From the NCBI RefSeq assembly GCF_001679325.1, contig NZ_LZMX01000030.1: DNA of 64,000 bases; one strand, given 5' to 3'. A program made the translations under genes and the position numbers. Positions 35,478-44,947 of this stretch are shown one piece after another. How positions within the stretch are numbered: position 1 is the stretch's first letter; every line of letters begins with the position of its first letter. The notes below the pieces were generated by a model. The model did not search any database. It saw nothing but the letters and a program-made list of their open reading frames with translations, and was not told the DNA's origin. This DNA is from Haemophilus_D parainfluenzae_AD (lineage in GTDB: Bacteria > Pseudomonadota > Gammaproteobacteria > Enterobacterales > Pasteurellaceae).

Positions 35478-38400
35478 TTAGCCCTCACTATGCCAAATGT
35501 CTGCATTATATTGAGCAATCGTGCGGTCTGATGAGAAGAACCCTGCTTTGGCGATATTGTGAACCACTTTCTCATTCCAACTATCTTGATCTTCATAATC
35601 GGCTAAGATTTGTTCTTTCGCATCAACATAAGCATTAAAGTCAATTAACGTCATAAACCAGTCTTTATTCAATAATTCGTTATAAAGACGTTCTAAACGT
35701 GTTTTATTGCCTAATTTCACCACGGCAGGATTTAGAATAAAATCGACCGCTCTTTTAATATCCTTGTCGTTTTCATAATACTCTTTTGAAACATAACCTG
35801 CTGTTTCATAAAGTTTAATAATGCTTTCTGAATCTTTACCGAATGTATAGATATTTTCAGCACCAGCTAATTCTGCAATTTCAACATTAGCCCCATCCAT
35901 TGTGCCTAAGGTTAATGCACCATTGAGCATAAATTTCATATTCCCTGTACCGGAAGCTTCTTTAGAGGCAAGTGAAATTTGTTCTGAAATATCCGTTGCT
36001 GGAATGAGTTTTTCCGCCACACTCACATTATAGTTTTCAACTAAATGCACGTTTAAATACTTGTTCACTTCAGGATCATTATTGATTAACTCAGATAAAC
36101 AAAGAATTAAGTGAATAATATCCTGTGCAATAATATAAGCAGGTGCCGCTTTTCCTCCAAAAATCACGGTAATTTTACGTTTTGGTAATTTACCTGCTTT
36201 AATTTCTAAGTATTTATGAATCACATAAAGTGCATTCATTTGTTGGCGTTTATATTCATGGAAACGCTTAATTTGCGTATCAATAATTGAGTTTTCATCT
36301 AACTCAATACCTTTATTTTCTTTAAGGTACGCTTTTAGCGCTAATTTGTTTTCAAACTTAATTTTCGCTAATTGTTGATGAACCTTTTTATCATCTTTAA
36401 AGGCTAACAATTTCTCTAATTTCGTTGCATCATGCAAATACTCATCACCAATCAATTCTTTAATGTAAGCCGCTAATGCTTGGTTAGAAAACTCTAACCA
36501 ACGACGGAAGGTAATGCCGTTTGTCTTATTATTGAATTTTTCAGGATACAAAGCATAGAACGCTTTAAGTTCTGAATTTTTCAAAATCTCCGTATGTAAC
36601 GCGGCAACACCATTCACAGAATTTGAAAAGTGAATATCCATATGTGCCATATGCACACGTTTTTGTTTATCAATAATTTGTACGGCAGGATCTTTATATT
36701 CTGCACGCACTAATTTATCTAATTTTTTAATGATCACCACCAAATGCGGCACGACTTCATCTAGATAATCGAGTGGCCATTTTTCTAGCGCTTCAGCCAA
36801 AATCGTATGGTTGGTATAGCCCACCATATTACGTACGATTTCAACCGCTTCTGCAAATTTAATCTGATGTTTTTCCGTTAATAAGCGAATTAATTCAGGA
36901 ATCACCATTGAAGGGTGAGTATCGTTGATCTGAACATACGCATAATCGGCTAAATCATGTAAATTACTGCCACGCGCAATTGCTTCATCAATTAATAATT
37001 GTGCAGCATTTGATACCATGAAATATTGTTGATAAATACGTAATAATTCCCCATTTTTATCTGAATCATCTGGGTAAAGGAATAAAGTCAGATTTTCTTC
37101 AATCGCAGTTTTATCAAACTCAATACCTTTTTTAATCAATTTAGGATTTACTGATTTAATATCAAATAAATTGAGATAGTTTTTCGTTTCTTTCTTATAA
37201 CCTAAAATATCAATGCGATCTAATTTAGAGGTTAATGTAAATTTCTTAAATGGCACCTCATAGCTAATATCGGTTGGAATTAACCAAGAGTTATCTTCAA
37301 TCCAATCATTAGGCTCTGCATGTTGTTCATTCTTTTTAAAGACTTGTTTGAACAAACCATAATGATAATTTAAACCTACCCCTTCAGCATTTAAGCCAAG
37401 CGTAGACATGGAATCAATAAAACAAGAAGCCAAACGGCCTAAACCACCATTTCCTAAAGACGGTTCTGGCTCAATATCTTCAATATGACTTAATGATTTA
37501 CCCGCACTTTCTAATTCCGCTTTAATATCTTGATACACACCAAGGTTAATGAGGTTATTAGAAAGTAATTTACCAATTAAAAACTCTGCTGAGATATAGT
37601 AAACCTTACGTTTACCTGTGTTTTTAGGTTTATCTGCAGAAAGTGTTTTTACGTAATTTAATAATTGAACATAAGTTTCTTTATCGCTTAATTGTTCAAG
37701 CGATTTATTGGTTTCATTTTTTACAAATGTACTAAATTTAATCATTGTCTTTTCCTGATTCGCACGTTGATATAACGTGGTCATTTTAGCTAAAAAGTCT
37801 TTTTTATCTTGCGTTAAATCAGATTCCTGCATTCTCCATTGCCAGTTTCCACCAATTGTTGAGGGAACATTCATTCTTGAACTGGCTGGCAAATCTAAAA
37901 CATCTTGCATCATTGCAATCGCCGTATTGCTGACCGTCGCAAAGAGCTGACGAATCATTGCTTGGCAAATCGATTCATCCTCATGGCGATGCGTATAATC
38001 ATTGATATATTGCTGCTGTTGTTCGGTAAGACCGTTATACCAACCATTGGTTACATCGTTATCATGTGTACCGGTATAAACAATGGAATGCGGAATGCAA
38101 TAATGCGGGCTATCTAAGCTTTTCCCACTGACATCTTCAAAACCGAACTGCAGGATCTTCATGCCAGGATAGTTACAATCTGCAAGTAGCTTTCTGGCTT
38201 TATCATCAATATTACCTAAATCTTCGGCAATAATCGGTAAATCACCTAGTTGCTCTTTAACCGCTTTGAATAAATCATAGCCTGGGCCTGGCTGCCAACT
38301 ACCATCTTTAGCAATATCGGCTTTTCCATCCACTTGCCAATAATCTGAGAAACCTTTGAAATGATCGATACGAAGTACATCATAAATCTTGAAGCTTTCT

Positions 38401-39251
38401 TCAATACGGTGAATCCACCAAGCATAGCCTTGTTTTTTATGTTCTTCCCAATCATAAAGCGGATTGCCCCAAAGTTGTCCCGTTGCACTGAACTGATCGG
38501 CTGGAACCCCTGCGACAAAAAGTGGATTACGTTCTTTATCTAATTGGAAGAGTTCTGGTTTTGTCCAAACTTCCACGCTATCTGCAGCCACGTAAATCGG
38601 CATATCACCGATAATCTTAATGCCTTTTTGATTCGCGTAATCTTTTAATTCGCCCCATTGTTTGAAGAAGAAATATTGCGTCACTTTAAAATACTGAATT
38701 TGCTCCGCTAACAGGGTGCGATATTTTTCTAATGTTTTTGGATCTCGTGCTACAGCTTTTTTATCATCCCATTTTTGCAATGCTTGATTGCCGAAATGCT
38801 CTTTAATTGCCATAAACTCAGCAAAATCGTCTAGCCACAAGCGGTTGTTTTTCTCAAAACTCTTGAAATCAACTTGGAATGATTGATTTGCTAAAAAATT
38901 TTTTACTGCGGTTTCTAAAATCGGACGGCGAGCATAGAAGATACGTTCATAATCCACGCTAGTTGGATAATCACCAAAATTGACCGATGCATAATCCGCT
39001 TCTTTCAACAAGCCCATTTGGGTTAATAGATCAAAATCAATAAGGTGAGTATTACCTGCAATTGCAGAGAAAGATTGATAAGGTGAATCACCATAACTGG
39101 TGGTGGTAAGTGGAAGAATTTGCCAATAAGTTTGTTTAGTTTCAACTAAAAAATCGACAAAATCATAAGCCGATTGCCCAAAGCTACCAATTCCGAATGC
39201 ATTTGGTAGCGAGGTAATGTGCATAAGAACACCACTTGAACGAGTAAGCAT
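35478..39251 (-). CDS. malQ-malP: Fused 4-alpha-glucanotransferase (MalQ) and maltodextrin/glycogen phosphorylase (MalP)
   Basis: One uninterrupted frame of 1257 residues. Residues 1 to about 500 are an amylomaltase (GH77) with nucleophile context LRIDHFKGF near 292, general acid IIAEDLG near 340 and GTHDNDVTNGW. Residues 503-1257 are a complete GT35 phosphorylase with EPSLGNGGLGRLASCF and the PLP-lysine context ASGTGNMKFMLNGA near 1107. The junction falls at Met503, preceded by a good AGGA seven bases upstream, so MalP (755 residues) may also be made separately from an internal start at 37745. The enzymes convert maltose and maltodextrins to glucose and glucose 1-phosphate. GAGGAAAT precedes the first ATG. 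Confidence 0.88.
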   Translation of the reverse strand: MLTRSSGVLMHITSLPNAFGIGSFGQSAYDFVDFLVETKQTYWQILPLTTTSYGDSPYQSFSAIAGNTHLIDFDLLTQMGLLKEADYASVNFGDYPTSVDYERIFYARRPILETAVKNFLANQSFQVDFKSFEKNNRLWLDDFAEFMAIKEHFGNQALQKWDDKKAVARDPKTLEKYRTLLAEQIQYFKVTQYFFFKQWGELKDYANQKGIKIIGDMPIYVAADSVEVWTKPELFQLDKERNPLFVAGVPADQFSATGQLWGNPLYDWEEHKKQGYAWWIHRIEESFKIYDVLRIDHFKGFSDYWQVDGKADIAKDGSWQPGPGYDLFKAVKEQLGDLPIIAEDLGNIDDKARKLLADCNYPGMKILQFGFEDVSGKSLDSPHYCIPHSIVYTGTHDNDVTNGWYNGLTEQQQQYINDYTHRHEDESICQAMIRQLFATVSNTAIAMMQDVLDLPASSRMNVPSTIGGNWQWRMQESDLTQDKKDFLAKMTTLYQRANQEKTMIKFSTFVKNETNKSLEQLSDKETYVQLLNYVKTLSADKPKNTGKRKVYYISAEFLIGKLLSNNLINLGVYQDIKAELESAGKSLSHIEDIEPEPSLGNGGLGRLASCFIDSMSTLGLNAEGVGLNYHYGLFKQVFKKNEQHAEPNDWIEDNSWLIPTDISYEVPFKKFTLTSKLDRIDILGYKKETKNYLNLFDIKSVNPKLIKKGIEFDKTAIEENLTLFLYPDDSDKNGELLRIYQQYFMVSNAAQLLIDEAIARGSNLHDLADYAYVQINDTHPSMVIPELIRLLTEKHQIKFAEAVEIVRNMVGYTNHTILAEALEKWPLDYLDEVVPHLVVIIKKLDKLVRAEYKDPAVQIIDKQKRVHMAHMDIHFSNSVNGVAALHTEILKNSELKAFYALYPEKFNNKTNGITFRRWLEFSNQALAAYIKELIGDEYLHDATKLEKLLAFKDDKKVHQQLAKIKFENKLALKAYLKENKGIELDENSIIDTQIKRFHEYKRQQMNALYVIHKYLEIKAGKLPKRKITVIFGGKAAPAYIIAQDIIHLILCLSELINNDPEVNKYLNVHLVENYNVSVAEKLIPATDISEQISLASKEASGTGNMKFMLNGALTLGTMDGANVEIAELAGAENIYTFGKDSESIIKLYETAGYVSKEYYENDKDIKRAVDFILNPAVVKLGNKTRLERLYNELLNKDWFMTLIDFNAYVDAKEQILADYEDQDSWNEKVVHNIAKAGFFSSDRTIAQYNADIWHSEG

Positions 39252-39316
39252 AATATTTCCTCTAGGAAGTTATCATTTTGGCTCATTCTAACCTAACCGT
39301 ATTTTTATGCAATAAC

Positions 39317-39380
39317 TTATACGTAAAAGTTTTGAACATTTTCGTAAAAGAGTGACTAATATCACATTTTATGCGTATAA
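39317..39380. promoter_or_regulatory. Control region between malQP and its regulator: CRP-like site flanked by CGTA-centred repeats
   Basis: AGTGA-N6-TCACA at 39351-39366 matches the CRP core TGTGA-N6-TCACA at nine of ten bases. On either side are similar imperfect palindromes: TTATACGTAAAA (39317-39328), TTTTCGTAAAAG (39339-39350) and TTATGCGTATAA (39369-39380). They may be operators for the GntR-family regulator. CRP activation of a maltose locus is expected. Confidence 0.55.
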
Positions 39381-39446
39381 CATTTATGATTTTATGATAT
39401 GCTATGGCTATACCTATGGAACGAACGGTCGATAAAGGGATTAAAA

Positions 39447-40160
39447 ATGAGCAAGTACAAGCAGGTCTATAATGAGATAAAGACCCAAATTAACAATGGC
39501 AGTTTAGCGCCATTGCAAGAGCTCCCGAGTGAAAATGAACTCATGCAAAACTATGGTTTTTCCAAAGACACTATTCGAAAAGCACTTTCTCTACTTGAAA
39601 TTGATGGCTATATTCAAAAGCAACAAGGCCGAAATTCGATTGTCTTAGAGCATGACTTATCTAAGCCACAAATGCTTTCTGAAATTAAAACCGTTAGCGA
39701 ATTAAATAGTGCCTCAACACACCACGTAAAAACGACATTAACCAGTTTGTATATTGTGCAAGGTGAAGAAGAGCTGATGCATATTTTTAATGTCGATGAT
39801 CAGATCGATTTCTACCGCATTGCTCGTCTCCGTGAAATTGATGGTGAAGCGGTTGAATATGAGGTTTCTTATTTTGATCGCCGCATCGTGCCTTTTATTA
39901 GCCGAGAAATAGCAGAACACTCTATTTATCACTATTTAGAAAACGAATTAAAATTAAAAATTAGTCACTCACAACGAAAAATTGTCTTTCGTTATGCAAA
40001 TGAAGAAGAAAAAAATGCGATCGATCTTGGTGAGTATGACATGGTTGTGAATGTAACGAGTACCACTTATTTGGCAGATGGTCGACCGTTTCAATATGGG
40101 AGTATTAGCTATCGACCAGATAAAATTGCATTTACATCAACAGCAAAACGACATGTCTAG
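39447..40160 (+). CDS. GntR/HutC-family transcriptional regulator, probable regulator of the maltose PTS operon
   Basis: A 237-residue repressor-type protein: an N-terminal winged helix (SKYKQVYNEIKTQINNG, ELPSENELMQNYGFSKDTIRKAL) and a C-terminal UTRA ligand domain (about 95-237, with FYRIARLREIDGEAVEYEVSYFD). It resembles TreR of Firmicutes, which senses a sugar phosphate. The frame starts at 39399, but AAAGGGA lies before the ATG at 39447. It is divergent from the MalQ-MalP operon across a region with CRP-like and repeated CGTA-centred sites. Maltose 6'-phosphate would be a fitting inducer, by inference. Confidence 0.8.
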   Translation: MSKYKQVYNEIKTQINNGSLAPLQELPSENELMQNYGFSKDTIRKALSLLEIDGYIQKQQGRNSIVLEHDLSKPQMLSEIKTVSELNSASTHHVKTTLTSLYIVQGEEELMHIFNVDDQIDFYRIARLREIDGEAVEYEVSYFDRRIVPFISREIAEHSIYHYLENELKLKISHSQRKIVFRYANEEEKNAIDLGEYDMVVNVTSTTYLADGRPFQYGSISYRPDKIAFTSTAKRHV

Positions 40161-40195
40161 TTTTTTGTAAATGATAGGTTGTTATTTAAAATTCA

Positions 40196-40233
40196 TAAAA
40201 AAAGTGCGGTCATTTTTAACCGCACTTTTTATT
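40196..40233. terminator. Bidirectional terminator (inverted uptake-signal pair) between the GntR-type gene and tehA
   Basis: AAAAAGTGCGGT (40199-40210) and ACCGCACTTTTT (40219-40230) pair perfectly, with both arms being exact uptake cores. Confidence 0.85.
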
Positions 40234-40237
40234 TAAG

Positions 40238-41182
40238 CTATTTTAACCAAAATTGTCCTTTGAAAATTTTTCCTAATGTCATCAGCACTAAACCGCTCAT
40301 CATCAAGTTAGCAAAGATAAATGCACCGTTTGCCAAGCCACTCAATACATTATGATGAACAAAAGAAACAGCCCCATTTGCTAAAGAAGCTAATCCGAAT
40401 GAAAAAGCCCAGAAGCCAATATTAAGCCCTTTTTCACTAATCCAAGGGAACAGGCGAATTAAAAAGAACATTTGTAAAAAACCGTATCCCCATAAGAGTT
40501 TAACGAAAAGATCGATCTCTCCTCCATTAAGCGATAAGTAAGCCGACGAGCCCACAAATGCTGGGGCGAGAATGATCCCCATGGTTGGACGAAATTGTGG
40601 TTCAATCTGCAACACGCGCAAACGTTGGAATAATACCGGTTCATAAATAATCCAAGCAATCATCCCTGCACCTAAGAACAAATAGCCTAAATCGTGATAG
40701 CCTAACAAGGCCAATGATGAGGCACTTGTAAAGTTAGTCGCGACAGATGGCAAATAAAACGGTGGCAGTGTCGATTTTTCTTCAAATGTGCCATCTTTCC
40801 ATAATGCACTAATACGTACTGAAGCAAACAACAATTGTCCAATTGTTCCAATCCAAATTAATCCCTCACCAATGAGAGGAAACCAACGATATAGAACATC
40901 CCCGCTTAACATGGTTGTAATCGGTATTAAGGCGATAAACGAAAAACGTATCGGACAGCAATATTCATCTCGCACTTCGTGAGAAAAATAAATCATTTTA
41001 TAAATATAGAGCAAGATGAAAAGTGCCCATACTGAAACAGCCGTTATACCAATAATATCACTCACATTTCGAGAAAAAGAGAGCGTATCGCCCATATGCA
41101 ACCAAGCTAAAGATAAGGCGCTTAAACCTAATGGAATCGCAAAATACCCTGTTGGTAATGGAAATGGTCGTTTATCAGTCAT
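40238..41182 (-). CDS. tehA: TehA, SLAC1-type anion channel / tellurite-resistance dicarboxylate transporter family
   Basis: A ten-segment inner-membrane protein, 314 residues. The sequence is very close to H. influenzae TehA as I remember it, whose crystal structure defined the SLAC1 anion-channel fold: FPLPTGYFAIPLGLSALSLAW, RFSFIALIPITTML and NFTSASSLALLGYHDLGYLF. The pore-gating phenylalanine is expected within these helices. tehB, the methyltransferase partner in E. coli, is not next to it. The physiological anion is not known. Confidence 0.93.
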   Translation of the reverse strand: MTDKRPFPLPTGYFAIPLGLSALSLAWLHMGDTLSFSRNVSDIIGITAVSVWALFILLYIYKMIYFSHEVRDEYCCPIRFSFIALIPITTMLSGDVLYRWFPLIGEGLIWIGTIGQLLFASVRISALWKDGTFEEKSTLPPFYLPSVATNFTSASSLALLGYHDLGYLFLGAGMIAWIIYEPVLFQRLRVLQIEPQFRPTMGIILAPAFVGSSAYLSLNGGEIDLFVKLLWGYGFLQMFFLIRLFPWISEKGLNIGFWAFSFGLASLANGAVSFVHHNVLSGLANGAFIFANLMMSGLVLMTLGKIFKGQFWLK

Positions 41183-41283
41183 TATTATTCTCCTAAAAAT
41201 TGATACCTTATTAGATTACCTATAAATGCATAAATATTGATGTGGATTTATCTCAAAAACTAGAATAAAAATCTCATTTCTCT

Positions 41284-41316
41284 AAATAAAAGAAAGGGCT
41301 AAAAACATTAGCCCTA
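41284..41316 (-). terminator. Terminator of serS
   Basis: AGGGCTAA (41295-41302) pairs with TTAGCCCT (41308-41315). Read on the minus strand the stem is followed by a T-rich tract. Confidence 0.8.
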
Positions 41317-41337
41317 AATTGAATTAATATATTGTAA

Positions 41338-42627
41338 TTATTTGCAGATCACTTCTAACCCGCCCATGTAAGGACGTAATACTTCAGGCACCGTAATTGA
41401 GCCGTCTGCATTTTGATAGTTCTCAAGTACGGCCACTAATGTACGGCCTACCGCTAGACCAGAACCGTTTAATGTGTGCACCAAGCGAGTTTTCTTATCA
41501 CCTTTTGCTTTGCAACGTGCTTGCATACGACGCGCTTGGAAATCCCACATATTTGAGCAAGAAGAAATCTCACGGTAAGTATCTTGTGCAGGCACCCATA
41601 CTTCTAAGTCGTAAGTTTTGCAAGAACCAAAGCCCATATCACCAGTACAAAGCAAGACTTTACGATATGGTAGATTTAAAAGTTGTAATACTTTTTCTGC
41701 ATGGCCTGTTAATTCTTCAAGCGCTTCCATAGATTTATCTGGATCTACGATTTGTACCATTTCCACTTTATCGAACTGGTGCATACGAATTAAACCACGG
41801 GTATCACGACCATAAGATCCCGCTTCAGAACGGAAACATGGTGTATGTGCGGTCATTTTGATTGGCAATTCTGCTTCATCAATAATCACATCACGTACAA
41901 GGTTGGTCACCGGCACTTCCGCTGTCGGAATTAATGCGTAAGGTTGTTCGCCTTCTAGCGCCAAAGTATGGAATAAATCTTCACCGAATTTAGGTAATTG
42001 ACCTGTACCATAAAGGGTCGCATGGTTAACTAAATAAGGCACATAAGTTTCTAAATAGCCATGTTGTTCGGTATGAAGATCTAACATAAATTGCGCTAAT
42101 GCACGATGCATTTTAGCAATTTGACCTTTCATCACCGCAAAGCGTGCACCCGCTAATTTAGCCCCTGCGGCAAAATCTAAGCCATTTGCCTCTTCACCTA
42201 ATGACACGTGATCTTTGATCTCAAAATCAAAGGTACGCGGTGTACCCCAACGTAAAATTTCTTTATTTTCAGTGTCATCTTTACCTAATGGAACTTCATC
42301 CGCGGGGATGTTTGGAATGCTTAACGCGATTTGATTGATTTCTGCTAATACGGCATCAAGTTGGGACTTCGCTTCGTTAAGCTGTTCACCCATGTTATCT
42401 ACTTCAGCCAATAATGGTGCAATGTCTTCACCACGTGCTTTTGCCGCACCAATGGCTTTGGAATGCGCGTTACGTTCTGCTTGTAATGTTTCAGTTTTTA
42501 CTTGTAAATCTTTGCGTTGTTCTTCTAATGCGGTAAGTTTTTCCGTATCAAGAATAAAGTTACGTTTTACTTTTAATTTCTCTGCTACTTCAGCCAGATT
42601 ATTACGGAGTAAATTTGGATCGATCAT
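41338..42627 (-). CDS. serS: Seryl-tRNA synthetase
   Basis: A class-II aminoacyl-tRNA synthetase, 429 residues. The N-terminal long antiparallel coiled coil (about residues 30-100) binds the tRNA-Ser variable arm. Class-II motifs 2 and 3 appear as CFRSEAGSYGRDTRGLIRMHQF and GSGLAVGRTLVAVLENYQ. The C-terminal residues LRPYMGGLEVI are typical. It stands alone; the 238-base gap upstream (42628-42865) holds its promoter, one uptake core near 42751, and the ydcH-like promoter, with no other gene seen. Confidence 0.97.
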   Translation of the reverse strand: MIDPNLLRNNLAEVAEKLKVKRNFILDTEKLTALEEQRKDLQVKTETLQAERNAHSKAIGAAKARGEDIAPLLAEVDNMGEQLNEAKSQLDAVLAEINQIALSIPNIPADEVPLGKDDTENKEILRWGTPRTFDFEIKDHVSLGEEANGLDFAAGAKLAGARFAVMKGQIAKMHRALAQFMLDLHTEQHGYLETYVPYLVNHATLYGTGQLPKFGEDLFHTLALEGEQPYALIPTAEVPVTNLVRDVIIDEAELPIKMTAHTPCFRSEAGSYGRDTRGLIRMHQFDKVEMVQIVDPDKSMEALEELTGHAEKVLQLLNLPYRKVLLCTGDMGFGSCKTYDLEVWVPAQDTYREISSCSNMWDFQARRMQARCKAKGDKKTRLVHTLNGSGLAVGRTLVAVLENYQNADGSITVPEVLRPYMGGLEVICK

Positions 42628-42865
42628 TGGAATTCCCTATTTTTCATTATGAAACAGATACCTTTATTCTAGCGTGCTTTGAGCAAATAAACCAGTTAAA
42701 ACCCTGATTTTTCTTTTATTAATCTCGTCAAAAACATCCCATTTTATGACCGCACTTTGCCATGATTTAATTTTGTGATCTCTGTCAAATTCTGAGAATG
42801 AGACACTAGAAACAGCAAAAAAAAGTTCTATAATGAAAATGAACGTTAACCAAGAGGAGTAACCT

Positions 42866-43084
42866 ATGTTTCCTGAATTTCGCGATTTAATTACTAATCT
42901 CAAAAATAAAGATGCTTATTTCGATCGCTTGTTTGAAAAGCACAATGCATTAGACCAAGAGATCAAAAATAAGATTGATAACATAGAACTCGCTACTCAT
43001 ACGGAAATTGAGAACTTGAAAAAAGAAAAATTACGGATTAAAGACGAGCTCTATCAATACTTGAAAAAGAAAGCAGCTGAGTAA
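42866..43084 (+). CDS. YdcH-family small coiled-coil protein (DUF465)
   Basis: A 72-residue charged helical protein: MFPEFRDLITNLKNKDAYF, then FEKHNALDQEIKNKID and a C-terminal KKEKLRIKDELYQYLKK. This pattern is the DUF465/YdcH family, for which no reaction is established. AGAGGAG lies eight bases before the ATG, and TATAAT at 42829-42834 may be its -10 element. It is monocistronic, ending in an uptake-signal hairpin. Confidence 0.88.
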   Translation: MFPEFRDLITNLKNKDAYFDRLFEKHNALDQEIKNKIDNIELATHTEIENLKKEKLRIKDELYQYLKKKAAE

Positions 43085-43097
43085 TTGGTTTAATGTG

Positions 43098-43137
43098 AAG
43101 ACAAAGTGCGGTGAAATTTACCGCACTTTTTTGTCTT
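43098..43137. terminator. Inverted uptake-signal terminator between the ydcH-like and EamA genes
   Basis: AAAGTGCGGT (43103-43112) pairs with ACCGCACTTT (43120-43129); flanking AGACAA and TTGTCT extend the stem after a small bulge. Confidence 0.8.
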
Positions 43138-44014
43138 AAGACGTTTTGCTTTTTTGAGTGCCCAGATAAATCGCCACTAATGTCAGCACTGCCCCCGCCC
43201 ATTGCCAATGATTAATTGGTTTATCCAATCCAAAATAATCAATTACGAGCGCTACCACGGGTTCAGAAAGCAGTAATAAGCCGGTTAAGCCCAATGATAA
43301 ATAAGGAATCGTATAAGCAATCATACCCCAGGCTACACATTGCATCACCGCGCCATAAATGAAGACTAATCCCCAATCGGTGAAAGTGGTGGGATAAAGA
43401 TTATCGGGATTAAAAATCAACGAAGGAATAATTAAGACAAGCGCACCACTTAAACTCAAAATAAACATGAGTGAGAATAAAGCCGTTGGTTCTTCTTCAT
43501 GCACTTTTTTAATCATAACCATGGAGGCTGCAAGAAAGCCAGCAGAAATGAGCCCGATGATAATGCCGTACATGCCATCAAAATTATGTTGTAGCTCTTC
43601 CCCTGAGATTAAAACAACGCCAGCAACCGCTAAAAAAAGGCTTAACATTTGTAGTTTAGTTTGCCGTTCACCAAAGAAAAAATAGCCAATTGCTGCCAAA
43701 AAGAAAATCTGTAAGCTATTCAGCAACGTTGAAATACCCGGTCCTACCGCATATACACTTTCATGCCAAAAGGATAAATCAAAAGCTAAAAAGATGCCGG
43801 CTAATGCGGCATACATCATCGCTTTACGGCTTTTCGGAAAACGCTGTCTTTTTAATTTCATTAAGAACCAGAAAATAAAAGAAGCAATGAGTAAGCGCCA
43901 AAATGCGATAGCATAGCCACCCACTGGCACAAACTTAACAATCAGGCTTCCTAAACCAAATAGCACGCAGCCCACGACTAACATCGGGGCGGCGTAAGAT
44001 TTTATTTTATCCAT
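43136..44014 (-). CDS. EamA-family (DMT superfamily) transporter
   Basis: An inner-membrane metabolite exporter, 292 residues, with ten hydrophobic segments in two EamA repeats (LVVGCVLFGLGSLIVKFVP, then ISAGFLAASMVMIKK). The substrate is unknown. A TTG at 44032 opens the frame, but the ATG at 44014, overlapping the upstream stop as TAATG, is preferred. It is co-translated with the preceding membrane-protein gene. Confidence 0.82.
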   Translation of the reverse strand: MDKIKSYAAPMLVVGCVLFGLGSLIVKFVPVGGYAIAFWRLLIASFIFWFLMKLKRQRFPKSRKAMMYAALAGIFLAFDLSFWHESVYAVGPGISTLLNSLQIFFLAAIGYFFFGERQTKLQMLSLFLAVAGVVLISGEELQHNFDGMYGIIIGLISAGFLAASMVMIKKVHEEEPTALFSLMFILSLSGALVLIIPSLIFNPDNLYPTTFTDWGLVFIYGAVMQCVAWGMIAYTIPYLSLGLTGLLLLSEPVVALVIDYFGLDKPINHWQWAGAVLTLVAIYLGTQKSKTS

Positions 44015-44814
44015 TAAATAAACATCGCCCAAACAGCCAAACTCGCTGCCATAAAGAACAAAATGAGCAAGCTGTTATAACTGAGTTTCCATTTATTCAC
44101 ACTATGTAAAAGCAGAATACCTGCCATCACTAAGTGAAGCAGGAAATAAATGCCGTAGGCAAAAACACCGTCAAAACTGACCGCACTTACACCTTGATAA
44201 ATAATAAAAATCAGTACTGCCAAGGCATTTAGCGCAAGCAATAAAATCATCAATAATGGCAGTAGTGCAATAAAACCTTGTAAACGGTTACGAGAAACGG
44301 ACAAACATAAATTCGCTAACAATACGCCCATCACCGCTTGTGCCAATGGATTATATTGCACGAAATTTGGTGTTGGATTGCCGAAGAAAATCATCAAATA
44401 CGCAATCACACCCAATCCGCTCACCAACGATGCCATTAATAGGAAACCACGACGAGCCGATTCATCTTTAGGTTGTTTCCACACTGCATATACGGCAGAT
44501 AATCCACATAAGCTCACGATATCAGTCATCACGTAATGATGTGGTGAGGCTAAGTTCATTCCAAGCCAAACGAACCAATAAAGTGCAAAACAGACATTTG
44601 CTTTGATTAAACGTCCACGTTGTCCCGGACAAATTTCGCCTTTAATAAACGCAACTAAACAAAGTAGCTGAGCAATCAGCACACCAAAGGCCAAATGAGG
44701 AATCAATTTTTCAGCAGTTTGCAAAGACTCTGCAAAACATTCAATAATTAATAGCAACCCAATTGGCAAGAGAGCAAGAAATGCGGCTAAGGGTTTGGAT
44801 TGTTCTTCTGACAT
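44014..44814 (-). CDS. Polytopic membrane protein of unknown function
   Basis: I do not recognise a family. The 266-residue protein is strongly hydrophobic, with about eight membrane segments and short charged loops (CPGQRGRLIKANVCF, QPKDESARRGF). The pattern of paired helices might suggest a transporter or a sensor membrane domain, but no motif supports either. It overlaps the downstream EamA transporter gene by one base, so the two are probably translated together and may act together. An uptake core lies inside the gene near 44180. Confidence 0.65.
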   Translation of the reverse strand: MSEEQSKPLAAFLALLPIGLLLIIECFAESLQTAEKLIPHLAFGVLIAQLLCLVAFIKGEICPGQRGRLIKANVCFALYWFVWLGMNLASPHHYVMTDIVSLCGLSAVYAVWKQPKDESARRGFLLMASLVSGLGVIAYLMIFFGNPTPNFVQYNPLAQAVMGVLLANLCLSVSRNRLQGFIALLPLLMILLLALNALAVLIFIIYQGVSAVSFDGVFAYGIYFLLHLVMAGILLLHSVNKWKLSYNSLLILFFMAASLAVWAMFI

Positions 44815-44947
44815 AAGATTCTCGATTAGAAAAAGAAGGCGTCATTATGCCAAAATTTACAGCTTTTTTTAATGGCTTTCGTGCATTTTGACTCATTCCC
44901 TTTTAAAATAAACAAAATTATAACCGCACTTTAGGAACCACAAAAAA

